Below, in pieces: positions 8,338 through 17,142 of a stretch of 34,428 bases of DNA. Numbering within the stretch: the first letter of the stretch is position 1; every line of letters starts with the position of its first letter. Source of the stretch: Opitutaceae bacterium (GTDB lineage: Bacteria; Verrucomicrobiota; Verrucomicrobiia; Opitutales; Opitutaceae); the NCBI GenBank assembly GCA_023269565.1, contig JAHFTD010000017.1, forward strand, positions 1 through 34,428, read 5' to 3'. A program made the position numbers and the translations under genes. The notes under the pieces are model-generated. The model did no database searches. It was not told where the DNA came from and saw only the letters and a program-made list of their open reading frames with translations.

Positions 8338-9342
8338 TCAGGCAGTAAGGTCGTAATTCCCGGACGTAATCAAGGCCTGCAGGGGCAGGCCGTCGCGATA
8401 AGCGCGGAGGTTCCTAAGTAGGAATTCTCCCGCATCGCAAAGGCGGTCATGCGTGGGGCCGGCAATGTGCGGCGTAAGGGTGACATTGCGCAGGCCACGG
8501 AAAGGCGAATCGGCGGGTAGCGGTTCGACTGTGAAGACATCGAGGCCAATCATAATCTGTCCCTCTCGGGCCACAACCAGGAGGGCGGTTTCGTCGACGA
8601 CCGACCCACGACCGACATTGACGAAAACGCCGCCAGGTCGGATAAGGCGAAGCAATTTTTCACCCACGATGCCGGTGGTCTCGGGGATCAAGGGGGCAAG
8701 CTCGACGATGATGTCGTTGCCGGAGAAAAGCGACTCTAGGGTGGTGGCGCGTCTGACGCGGTAGGAGGCCTCGGCGGTGGCGTCTATATCGGGAGCAAAG
8801 ATGGAAACGTTACAGCCAAACGGGCGCAGTAAGCCGACTAACTCGCGGGCCACGTGGCCGAACCCGTGCAGGCCGACGCGTCGACCAAAAAGCGAAGCAG
8901 GGACAGGATCGTCACCCCTCCAGCCGCCGGCACCGTGCATGGTGTGTATCCAATGAGTGGCGTGGCGCAGGCCGCAGAGGATGTGGAACAGGGCGCACTC
9001 GGCGACGACACGGCTGATGGATCCACCCCAGTTCGTCACCAGCAAGCCACACTCGACATGCCCGCGCGGGACAAGTTGGCGGACGGAGCCGCATAAATAA
9101 CCAACATAGCGCAGACCGGGGGGGAGAGTCCCAGACAGCTTTGGGGTCTTCCAGCAGCCGACGAGAACCTCGGGATTGGCAGCTGCTAGGGCATGATGAA
9201 AACGATCGACCGCCAGATCCGTGGTGTCGAGATGCTGGAACGCCGGGGTGAGGCGACGGACTTCGCTCAGTATGGGCTCGGGCAGGAAATCGCGGAGTTC
9301 CTCGGGGGTGACGGCGACAAGTATGGATGACGGGCGCGGCAT
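8338..9342 (-). CDS. D-2-hydroxyacid dehydrogenase (phosphoglycerate dehydrogenase-like)
   Basis: MPRPSSILVAVTPEELRDFLPEPILSEVRR...LFGRRVGLHGFGHVARELVGLLRPFGCNVSIFAPD...PGGVFVNVGRGSVVDETALL...LDVFTVEPLPADSPFRGLRNVTLTPHIAG. Confidence 0.9.
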   Translation of the reverse strand: MPRPSSILVAVTPEELRDFLPEPILSEVRRLTPAFQHLDTTDLAVDRFHHALAAANPEVLVGCWKTPKLSGTLPPGLRYVGYLCGSVRQLVPRGHVECGLLVTNWGGSISRVVAECALFHILCGLRHATHWIHTMHGAGGWRGDDPVPASLFGRRVGLHGFGHVARELVGLLRPFGCNVSIFAPDIDATAEASYRVRRATTLESLFSGNDIIVELAPLIPETTGIVGEKLLRLIRPGGVFVNVGRGSVVDETALLVVAREGQIMIGLDVFTVEPLPADSPFRGLRNVTLTPHIAGPTHDRLCDAGEFLLRNLRAYRDGLPLQALITSGNYDLTA

Positions 9343-9677
9343 TGAAGGAGGGAGGAACCACGGGAATAAGGAGACCAAATTTGCACGGATTCAATCTTTT
9401 GAGCTACCCGACGTGTTGGTTCGGGAGGAGTCATGAGTTCAAGTAGCGGCTTGGGATTGCTCGGATCCGCCGCGATTCGACGAATGCACTCTACTGGGAC
9501 GGTCGGGTCGAGAGTGATTGTTCCTATTTTTGTGTTATATATATACCATGGCACGAAATTCCCTAGCAAGGAACTCTGCGCCTTCATCCGGGCAGATGAG
9601 GTTGGTTTGCAAGGCAGAGGGAACGCGCTCTTTTTTCGTGTCAACCAGGCCCTCGGCACCCACGCTGTCGCCCTCCC

Positions 9678-10475
9678 ATGGCTTACACGCGCACCTATTC
9701 CACTCTCGGCAGTCCCGAACTGAGCTTGGAGCAAACTCTCGCTCTCACCGCCCGGCATGGTCTTCCGGGAGTGGAACTCCGGGCCTTGGCTGGAACAATC
9801 GACCTGCCGGGGCACTTCACGTCCGTCTACGGCACGCCGGCAGTCCTGGCAGCCCGGTTGCGCACGCAGCCGGTGAAGATTCTCTCGCTCGACACTTCGC
9901 TCAAGCTTGCGGGCAGCACGACCGCGGAACGCGGGGAGTTCTTGAAATTCCTCCCATGGGCTGAGGCGCTTGGCGTGCCGCGGCTGCGGGTGTTCGACGG
10001 CGGCCAAAATGCCGACCCAGCCACGCACCGCGAGATGGCAGACACCGTTGCGTGGTGGAGGACGCTGCGGGCCAAAAACAACTGGCGGGCCGACCTCATG
10101 GTCGAGACGCACGATGCGCTGCGCACAGCCGAATCAATCAACCAGTTTTTGCGGCTGGCTCCGGGCACGGGCATCCTCTGGGACACGCACCACACGTGGA
10201 AGACCGGCGGCGAGGATCCGCTCGTGACCTGGCAGGCCATCCGGCCGCATGTCGTGCACATGCACGTGAAGGACAGCGTCAGCATTCCGAACGGGAAACA
10301 CCCCTTCAGCTACCGGTTGCCCGGCGACGGCGAATTTCCGATGCAGTCGCTGCGGGAGGTGATCCGCGAGGAATATGTCGGCCCGGTCAGCCTTGAATGG
10401 GAGAGGCTGTGGCACCCCGAGCTGGCGCCGGTGGACGATGCCCTCACGGCTGCGACGCAACGCGGCTGGTGGTGA
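9678..10475 (+). CDS. sugar phosphate isomerase/epimerase-like TIM barrel (AP endonuclease 2 family)
   Basis: 265 aa MAYTRTYSTLGSPELSLEQTLALTARHGLPGVELRALAG...LMVETHDALRTAESINQFLRLAPGTGILWDTHHTWKTGGEDPL...VHMHVKDS...YVGPVSLEWERLWHPEL. Confidence 0.85.
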   Translation: MAYTRTYSTLGSPELSLEQTLALTARHGLPGVELRALAGTIDLPGHFTSVYGTPAVLAARLRTQPVKILSLDTSLKLAGSTTAERGEFLKFLPWAEALGVPRLRVFDGGQNADPATHREMADTVAWWRTLRAKNNWRADLMVETHDALRTAESINQFLRLAPGTGILWDTHHTWKTGGEDPLVTWQAIRPHVVHMHVKDSVSIPNGKHPFSYRLPGDGEFPMQSLREVIREEYVGPVSLEWERLWHPELAPVDDALTAATQRGWW

Positions 10476-10565
10476 GGTGACGATAGGCTTAGCAAATACA
10501 CGCGGCTCTATCCTATTTTGGAGTAGTCTGTCCAGCTGGAGACGCGTCGCCCTCGGAGCGTCGTT

Positions 10566-11432
10566 CTATTGAGCGCGGCTCAAAAGTCCCCGGGCTTCCA
10601 GGAAGTCGATGATCAGCTGGCGTGACTTCTCCTTCCACTCGGGCACGTCATTGCCGAAATTGTGTCCGCCACCGGGGACGATGTGCAGATCGCAGGTGTT
10701 GCCGGTCGCCACGAGCTTGTCGCGCAGGGCAAGGGCCTGCCGCAGCGGCACGGTGTTGTCGGCGTCGCCATGGAACGCCAACATAGGCGGCATCTTCGCG
10801 TCGAGCTGGTGGATGGGCGAAAGCGCGGTGGTGTTCGCGCCGAAGCGCTGTGGTGTGTAGCCGGTGTCGGCCGACGTGTCCGAGATGGTGCTGAAAAGGA
10901 TGAGCACGGCGGGCTTGCGGCGCGGTGATTCCGCCTCGGCGGAACCGGGCGGGGCAGGGGTGATGGCCGTCCACAACGCGACGTGGCCGCCGGAGGAGTT
11001 GCCGCCCACGGCAATGCGCGCGGGATCAAGACCGAGTTCGGCAGCGTGAACTTGCACCCAATGCAGGGCGGCGCGGCTGTCGGCCACGGCCGCGAGCGGC
11101 GAGGTGTCGTTGCGGCCCTTCGTGCGGTAGTCGGGCGCAATGCCGACCAGGCCAAGATCCGCTGCAAAGCGCGCCCAGAAGATCGCGCTGGCCGGCGTGC
11201 CTGTGGTCCAGCCGCCGCCGAAGAAGAACATCAGCGCACCGCGCCGGTCGCCGACCTTCCAGCCCACCGGCTTGATCACAAAGAGCCGTTGCGGCTCGGG
11301 CGTGCCGGCGCGGTAGACGAAGGTCTCGGTGCCGGGCAGTTCGGTGGGCGTAGTCTCGGGTGCGGCCGGTGCAGCGAGGCCGGCCGTGGCAGCCACGAGA
11401 AAAAACGCGTGGCGCGGGAAGCGGAAAAGCAT
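10566..11432 (-). CDS. alpha/beta hydrolase, secreted esterase-like
   Basis: 288 aa; signal peptide MLFRFPRHAFFLVAATAGLAAPAAP; ALMFFFGGGWTTGTP oxyanion region, IAVGGNSSGGHVALW nucleophile elbow, AFHGDADNTVPLRQA. Confidence 0.85.
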   Translation of the reverse strand: MLFRFPRHAFFLVAATAGLAAPAAPETTPTELPGTETFVYRAGTPEPQRLFVIKPVGWKVGDRRGALMFFFGGGWTTGTPASAIFWARFAADLGLVGIAPDYRTKGRNDTSPLAAVADSRAALHWVQVHAAELGLDPARIAVGGNSSGGHVALWTAITPAPPGSAEAESPRRKPAVLILFSTISDTSADTGYTPQRFGANTTALSPIHQLDAKMPPMLAFHGDADNTVPLRQALALRDKLVATGNTCDLHIVPGGGHNFGNDVPEWKEKSRQLIIDFLEARGLLSRAQ

Positions 11433-11463
11433 CAGTGGGGATAGCTGAAGTGCCGTCCAAACA

Positions 11464-12273
11464 TCAACCCTTGCCGGCCTCTTCGTTGCTGACCGGCTTG
11501 AAGTTCGGGCGGCTGTAGCGTTGCGTCGGGGGCGTGCCGTAGGGGTTGTGCTTGAAGGTGTCCACGCCGCGGCAGAGGTAGATCTTGAAGTTCGGGTTCA
11601 CAGACAAGTCGTTCTTCACGTTGGTGCCCGAGTAGCGGATGGTCAGTCCCGCGCGGCGGCGGTCGGAGGGGTTGGCCTGCGAGCCGTGGATGGCTCGGTC
11701 GTCATGCAGCGAGCACTCGCCGGCCTTGAGGCGGAACTGCACGGCGTGGTCGGCGTTAAAGTCGCTGCCGTCCTCCAGCTCGAGGGTGAGCACGGAACTG
11801 GTTTCCTTCGATCGGCGGTGCTTGATGACGCCGCCCTTGTGCGAACCCGGCAGCAGCTTCATGCCGCCGTTGCCTTCATCGACGTCGTCGAAGGCCAGCC
11901 AGACAGTGACAGAATTATGCGGCGCCATCGGCCAGTAATAGGAGTCCTGGTGCCAGCCCACGGTAGCCATGCTGCGCGGGTCCTTGATAAAGAAGTTGCT
12001 CGCCCAGCAGTAGAAATTTGGCCCGAGGATGTCCTCGACGAGATTATGGATCTTGGGGTTCATCGCGATCTCGTAGAGGTAGGTGCTCGTCTCGTGCCAT
12101 TCGCGGATGTCCTTGGTGGTCTCGCCCGGCTGGAGCAGGGCGAGCAGCTGGGGTAGCTCTGAGTTGATCACGGCCATTTCCTCGCGGGTGTAAATCGCGG
12201 GCAGGCCGAGAAGGTAGCCGTTGTCGTGATAGAATTTCTGCTGGGCAGGGGTGAGGTGGTGGGTGGGGTTCAT
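11464..12273 (-). CDS. phytanoyl-CoA dioxygenase (PhyH) family protein
   Basis: MNPTHHLTPAQQKFYHDNGYLLGLPAIYTREEMAVINSELPQLL...VGWHQDSYYWPMAPHNSVTVWLAFDDVDEGNGGMKLLPGSHKGG...HDDRAIHGSQANPSDRRRAGLTIRY; HxD...H motif. Confidence 0.9.
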   Translation of the reverse strand: MNPTHHLTPAQQKFYHDNGYLLGLPAIYTREEMAVINSELPQLLALLQPGETTKDIREWHETSTYLYEIAMNPKIHNLVEDILGPNFYCWASNFFIKDPRSMATVGWHQDSYYWPMAPHNSVTVWLAFDDVDEGNGGMKLLPGSHKGGVIKHRRSKETSSVLTLELEDGSDFNADHAVQFRLKAGECSLHDDRAIHGSQANPSDRRRAGLTIRYSGTNVKNDLSVNPNFKIYLCRGVDTFKHNPYGTPPTQRYSRPNFKPVSNEEAGKG

Positions 12274-12315
12274 GGGGGAAAGTTTTTTAAACAGAATCAA
12301 GGCAGTCGGTGTCGA

Positions 12316-12383
12316 CCACGGATTTCCCGGATAGAAACTGATTCCTTCTGCTTATTGCCGAATTCATCCGTGTTCGTCCGTGG
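12316..12383. repeat. intergenic inverted-repeat element with CCACGGA / TCCGTGG ends
   Basis: CCACGGATTTCCCGGAT at left and CATCCGTGTTCGTCCGTGG at right, between the PhyH and SIS genes; 7-bp terminal inverted repeat. Confidence 0.5.
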
Positions 12384-12395
12384 CTAACAAAGGAT

Positions 12396-13010
12396 TCAGC
12401 CGAAAAAGGCGTCCTCGAGCATCAGCGAGAGGCAGTGGTAGATTGGCAGGTGGTATTCCTGCGCACGGTAGGTCTCGCGGGCCGGGACACGGATGCAGAT
12501 GTCGCTAAGGCTGCGCAGGCGGCCGCCGCTGGCGCCGGTGAGGCCGATGGTCCGCAAGCCACGTGCCCGGGCGGTTGCCGCGGCGTGGCAGACATTTCGT
12601 GCGTTGCCGGAGGTGCTGAGTGCGACGAGCACGTCGCCGCGTCTGCCGAGGGCGGCGGTGAGCTGGGCAAAGGCCAGGTCGGAGGTCACATCGTTGCCGA
12701 ATGCGCTAGTGAGTGCAGTGAAACTGGTGAGCGGGATGGCGGGCAGGGCGCCCTGCAGGTGCTTGGCGACATACGAGGGCAGTTTTTTGCGGTCCTTGGC
12801 GGAGAGCGGGCGCTTTTGGCCAAAACCCTTGAGCAATTCACCGGCCCAGTGGTCGGCGTCCGCAGCACTGCCGCCGTTGCCGCAGAGGAGGATCTTGCCG
12901 CCGGACTTGAAGCAGGCGTGCAGGACGGCATAGGCCTCCGCAATCGACGCCTCGCACGCCGCGAGCTCGGGCAGGCGCCGGATCAGTTTTGCCAGATGGG
13001 GGGTGGACAT
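12396..13010 (-). CDS. SIS-domain phosphosugar isomerase (GmhA/DiaA-like)
   Basis: 204 aa; GGKILLCGNGGSAADADHWAGELLKGF; DVLVALSTSGNARNV. Confidence 0.88.
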   Translation of the reverse strand: MSTPHLAKLIRRLPELAACEASIAEAYAVLHACFKSGGKILLCGNGGSAADADHWAGELLKGFGQKRPLSAKDRKKLPSYVAKHLQGALPAIPLTSFTALTSAFGNDVTSDLAFAQLTAALGRRGDVLVALSTSGNARNVCHAAATARARGLRTIGLTGASGGRLRSLSDICIRVPARETYRAQEYHLPIYHCLSLMLEDAFFG

Positions 13011-13027
13011 AAAAGATGGCAGGTTGA

Positions 13028-14032
13028 TCAGGTTTTGCTCTCGGCCTGGAGCGCGATCGCGATGGCGCCGTAGCTGCCGATGGTTTCACCCAGCTTGGCC
13101 GGCAGGATCCGGCAAGCCGCGAGGGAGTGGGGCAGGGCTTCACGGGCCAGCGTCTTCCGCATGGCCGGATCGAGCAGCCTGCGGCAATGGGGATAGAAGC
13201 CGCCGATCACGATCCGCTCGGGATTCAACAGGTCGATAATGAAGGCGAGGGCCTCGCCGAGGCGCCGGCCCGCCTCGCCCATGATCGCGCGGGCGAGCGG
13301 ATCGCCGTCCTTGGCCGCATCGGCGATCTGGCGCGTCGTGGTTTTTCCATTGGGGGAATACCACACGGGTGGGGACCTGACCTGCTGGCGCACGCAGGAT
13401 TCGGCGAGCCGGGCGATGCCGCCGCCGCTGCAAAAGCCCTCGAAGGACCCGGCTTTGCCGAAGCCCATGGGCCCGTCGACGGCGAGGCGCAGGTGGCCGA
13501 CCTCGCCGGCGTCGCCGCTGGCGCCTACATAGAGACGGCCGTTCAATATAACCCCGGCGCCCATGCCGGTGCCCGAGGTGAGGAAAACCATGTGCCGGCA
13601 GCCGCGGCCTGCGCCGAATCGCCACTCGGCGAGCGCACATGCGTTCGCATCGTTCATGAGAAAGGCCCGGCCGCCGAATTTTTTCACCAGGCGCCGGCAG
13701 ATCTCCACGCCGTGCCAGCTGCGCGCGAGGTTGGGCGGCGAAAGGATCACGCCCCGCGTGGCGTCGAGCGGCCCGCCGCACGAGATGCCGAAGACGGGGT
13801 TCGCCGGCATCACGCGGGCGGCGGCCTTGGTCAGCGCCGCAAATGTCGTCGCAAAATCGCCCGTGGGCACGCGGATGATCTCCTCGAGGACGCCGTGCCG
13901 CACGCGGCTGGCCGCGCACTTGGTCCCGCCGATGTCGAAGCCGATGATTTCTTCCGGACCTTCACTGGCGAGACCGGGTGGGAGACTTCGTCCCTGACCC
14001 CGGGCCGGTTGAGGCAGGGAAGGCAGCTTCAT
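13028..14032 (-). CDS. ROK family sugar kinase
   Basis: Start trimmed to MKLPSLPQPARGQGRSLPPGLASEGPEEIIGFDIGGTKCAASRV; ATP-binding DIGGTK; MNDANACALAEWRFGAGRGCRHMVFLTSGTGMGAGVILNGRLYVGASGDAGEVGHL. Confidence 0.9.
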   Translation of the reverse strand: MKLPSLPQPARGQGRSLPPGLASEGPEEIIGFDIGGTKCAASRVRHGVLEEIIRVPTGDFATTFAALTKAAARVMPANPVFGISCGGPLDATRGVILSPPNLARSWHGVEICRRLVKKFGGRAFLMNDANACALAEWRFGAGRGCRHMVFLTSGTGMGAGVILNGRLYVGASGDAGEVGHLRLAVDGPMGFGKAGSFEGFCSGGGIARLAESCVRQQVRSPPVWYSPNGKTTTRQIADAAKDGDPLARAIMGEAGRRLGEALAFIIDLLNPERIVIGGFYPHCRRLLDPAMRKTLAREALPHSLAACRILPAKLGETIGSYGAIAIALQAESKT

Positions 14033-14187
14033 GCGCTGATCACAACCGAATCGAGGGCCAAGTTCCACAGAAAAGGTGTGATTCCTGCCGGTGATATCAG
14101 GAGCAGTTTTCAGCCGGAGCCTCTGGCACGGCGACAGAACGCCGCCGGGGATCAGCCTGGCGACTGAGCGGCCGGCTACGCCCACGG

Positions 14188-14967
14188 CTATAGGCGGGGA
14201 ATGGTCAGACCGCCGTCGACCATCACCACCTGCCCGGTGGAGAAGGGGAAGTCTCCCCGTGCCAGTGCGGCTACCGCCTTTCCAATGTCCTCGGGATAAC
14301 CCCACCGTGGTTGCACACACAGACCGCCGGCGATCAAGGCATCATACTTCCCCGTGACGCCCGCGGTCATGTCGGTCTTGATGATCCCTGGGCGGACTTC
14401 GTAGACGGCGATGCCATCGGAACCGAGACGGGCGGCGAAAAGTTGCGTGAGCATGCTCAATCCGGCTTTGGCGATGCAGTATTCGCTGCGGCTGATGCTC
14501 ACCACGGTGGAGGAAATGGACGTGAGGTTGATGATCGCGGCGGGGAAAGCTGGATCGGCTTTCTTCGCGGCGACCATGTCGCGGGCGAAGGCTTGGGTGA
14601 GAAAGAACACGCCCTTGAGGTTGGTGTTAACGATATGGTCATAGCTCTCCTCGGTTGTCTCGAGCAGGTCGGCACGGACCTGCGGCGCGACGCCGGCGTT
14701 GTTGACGAGCAAGTTGATCGTGCCACCAGAAAAAGCCTTGGTGGCGGCGAGGATCGCAGCTCGGCCTTCGACTGAGCCGATATCGCCGCGGGCGTAGCCG
14801 ACGCGAACGCCATGCGCGCGCAGCGCGGCGAGGGGCGCAGCGACGGCGTCCTCGGGACGGACTCCATTGATGATGAGATCCCATTTTTCAGCGGCGAGTT
14901 TCTGGGCGATGCCATAGCCGATGCCGCGGCTGCCACCGGTGACAAGGGCGATTCTGGAGTGTAACAT
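14188..14967 (-). CDS. SDR family 3-ketoacyl-ACP-reductase-like oxidoreductase
   Basis: 259 aa MLHSRIALVTGGSRGIGYGIAQKLA...LLVNNAGVAPQ...SRSEYCIAKAGLSMLTQ...VRPGIIKTDMT...GQVVMVDGGLTIPRL. Confidence 0.92.
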   Translation of the reverse strand: MLHSRIALVTGGSRGIGYGIAQKLAAEKWDLIINGVRPEDAVAAPLAALRAHGVRVGYARGDIGSVEGRAAILAATKAFSGGTINLLVNNAGVAPQVRADLLETTEESYDHIVNTNLKGVFFLTQAFARDMVAAKKADPAFPAAIINLTSISSTVVSISRSEYCIAKAGLSMLTQLFAARLGSDGIAVYEVRPGIIKTDMTAGVTGKYDALIAGGLCVQPRWGYPEDIGKAVAALARGDFPFSTGQVVMVDGGLTIPRL

Positions 14968-15111
14968 GTGATGTGTTTGGTGAATTTGGGTGGTGCCCGG
15001 GGAATTCAGAATACAGAATCCGCGGGATCCAAAAAGAGAGACGGAGTGCGCGTGAGTGTTCGGCTCATCTTGTGGATATTCAATACGGCATTAGATTGAT
15101 AGCCTAGTGTG

Positions 15112-16260
15112 CTAGGCGAGAGGCGGGACGTCGACCCACCGGCGTTCAGTCCATGATTTCAGGCCGAGTTCGGCGAGCTGGACGCCCTTGGCACCCTCGT
15201 GGAGAGTCCACGGGAACGGGGAACCGGTGACGACATGCTTGAGGAAAAGCTCCCACTCGAGTTTGAACGCGTTGTCGTAGGGGCCCTGGTCAGGCACGCG
15301 CGTCCAGCCATCCCTGTATTTGATGGGCGAATCGACGTCGGGATTCCAGACGCAGCGCGGGGTGGCAGCGAGGGCCTGCGCTTTGCAGTCGCGCAAGCCG
15401 GCAACGGCGGAGCCGTGCGTGCCGTCGACTTGGAGCGTGAGCAGGTCGTCGCGGTCGACGCGGACAGTCCACGAGGAGTTGAAGTGACAGACGATGCCGT
15501 TGTGCAGCTCGAATGTGACGTAGGCGGCGTCGTCGGCGGTGCAGCGGTAGGGTTGACCGGATTCGTTCCAGCGGGCGGGGATGTGCGTGGCGCCAAGGCA
15601 GGTAAGGCTCTTGATGTCGCCGAAGAGGTTCTGGATGACATACTGCCAGTGGCAGAGCATGTCGACGATGATACCGCCGTCGTCTTCCTTGCGGTAGTTC
15701 CAAGAGGGGCGCTGGAGTCTTTCGAACTCACCGGTGAAAACCCAGTAGCCGAATTCACCGCGGACGGAGAGGATTTTGCCAAAAAAACCGGTATCGATGA
15801 GATACTTCAGCTTCACGAGGCCCGGGAGCCAGAGCTTGTCCTGCACGACGCCATTCCTGAGGCCGGCGGCAGCAACTTCCCTGGCCAGGGCGAGTGCCTC
15901 AGCCGCGGTGGTGGCGGTGGGTTTTTCACAGTAGATGTGTTTCCGTGCGGCGATGGCCTTGCGGACTCCGATGGGCCGCTGGCCCGTGAGGGTGGCGTCG
16001 AAATATATCTGGTTGGCCGGGTTGGCCAGTTCGGCGTCGAGGTCGGTGGAAATGCGCTGCATACCGGTGCGGGTGGCGAGGGCGCGGAGCTTATCCTCAC
16101 TGCGACCGACGAGCACGGGGTCGGGCAGGATGATCTCGGAATCGGAGAGTTTCACGCCGCCTTGGTCGAGGATCGCCTTGATGGAGCGGATAAGATGCTG
16201 GTTGGTGCCCATGCGTCCGGTGACGCCGTTCATGATGATGCCGATGCGATGGGTTTTCAT
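15112..16260 (-). CDS. Gfo/Idh/MocA family oxidoreductase
   Basis: 382 aa MKTHRIGIIMNGVTGRMGTNQHLIRSI...HIYCEKPTATTAAEALALA...GGIIVDMLCHWQYVIQNLFG. Confidence 0.92.
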   Translation of the reverse strand: MKTHRIGIIMNGVTGRMGTNQHLIRSIKAILDQGGVKLSDSEIILPDPVLVGRSEDKLRALATRTGMQRISTDLDAELANPANQIYFDATLTGQRPIGVRKAIAARKHIYCEKPTATTAAEALALAREVAAAGLRNGVVQDKLWLPGLVKLKYLIDTGFFGKILSVRGEFGYWVFTGEFERLQRPSWNYRKEDDGGIIVDMLCHWQYVIQNLFGDIKSLTCLGATHIPARWNESGQPYRCTADDAAYVTFELHNGIVCHFNSSWTVRVDRDDLLTLQVDGTHGSAVAGLRDCKAQALAATPRCVWNPDVDSPIKYRDGWTRVPDQGPYDNAFKLEWELFLKHVVTGSPFPWTLHEGAKGVQLAELGLKSWTERRWVDVPPLA

Positions 16261-16305
16261 AGGGAGCCCGGAAGGGGGTTGGGTTTGACGCTGTAGGGTG
16301 AGGTG

Positions 16306-17142
16306 TCAGGCGTGCTCGCGGTAGGCTTGGATGATAGTTCCGAGGTAGTCATCTTGGTCGGTGGCCCAATGGCGCGTGGAGAAGACCTCGACTTCGTTGA
16401 AACCGCGGAAGCCGGCCGCCTCAACCCAGGCGCGGATCTGGCGAAGCGGGATGCAGCCTTCGCCCATGAGGCCACGATCGTTGAGCAGGTCGGTGGTTGG
16501 GGTGCGCCAGTCGCAGAGGTGGAAAGCGAGGAGGGCCTTGAGACGCCCACAGCGCGCGATCTCCTGCTCCAACGCCGGATCCCACCAAAGATGATAGACG
16601 TCAACGGCCACGCCGACGTGAGGGGACTGGAGCTGCTCGACCATGTCGTTGGCCTGTCCGAGGGTGTTCACGGCGGAGCGGCTGTCGGCATACATCGGAT
16701 GGAGCGGCTCGATGGCGAGCCGCACCCCGGCGGCCTGGCAATCGGGCAGCAGCGCAGCGATGCCGGCGAGAATTTGCCGGCGTGACTCGGGGAGCGGCAC
16801 GCCGGGCACGGCGCCGCAGACCAGCACGATCAAGGGCGCGCCGAGCGCGTGCGCCTCGGCAATGGCCCGGCGGTTGTCGTCGCGCGCCTTGGCCCGTCCC
16901 TCGGCCGTGGGTGCGGGAAAAAATCCGCCGCGACACAACGAGACGATCGTCAGGCCGTGATCGCGGAGGAGCTGCCCGGTTATTGCCGGGTCGCGGCCCG
17001 ACAGGGCGTCGCGCCAGACCGTGATGCCTCGCACGCCTGCCGAGGAGTATTTGGCAGCGGCAGTCTCGATCGACCACGGCTTGGTGGTGATGGTGTGGAG
17101 GCAGAGCCGCGCCAGATCGGGGAGGACGGCGGCGGGATTCAT
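16306..17142 (-). CDS. sugar phosphate isomerase/epimerase-like TIM barrel
   Basis: Start trimmed to MNPAAVLPDLARLCLHTITTKPWSIETAAAKYSSAGVRGITVWRDAL...RLAIEPLHPMYADSRSAVNTLGQANDMV...VDVYHLWWDPAL; 4-bp ATGA overlap with upstream GH88-like gene. Confidence 0.88.
   Translation of the reverse strand: MNPAAVLPDLARLCLHTITTKPWSIETAAAKYSSAGVRGITVWRDALSGRDPAITGQLLRDHGLTIVSLCRGGFFPAPTAEGRAKARDDNRRAIAEAHALGAPLIVLVCGAVPGVPLPESRRQILAGIAALLPDCQAAGVRLAIEPLHPMYADSRSAVNTLGQANDMVEQLQSPHVGVAVDVYHLWWDPALEQEIARCGRLKALLAFHLCDWRTPTTDLLNDRGLMGEGCIPLRQIRAWVEAAGFRGFNEVEVFSTRHWATDQDDYLGTIIQAYREHA

Noticed and set aside
9530-9560. TATATATATA tract as special element
   Set aside because: Short AT run in the upstream region of the 9678 gene; most simply a promoter-proximal AT stretch.
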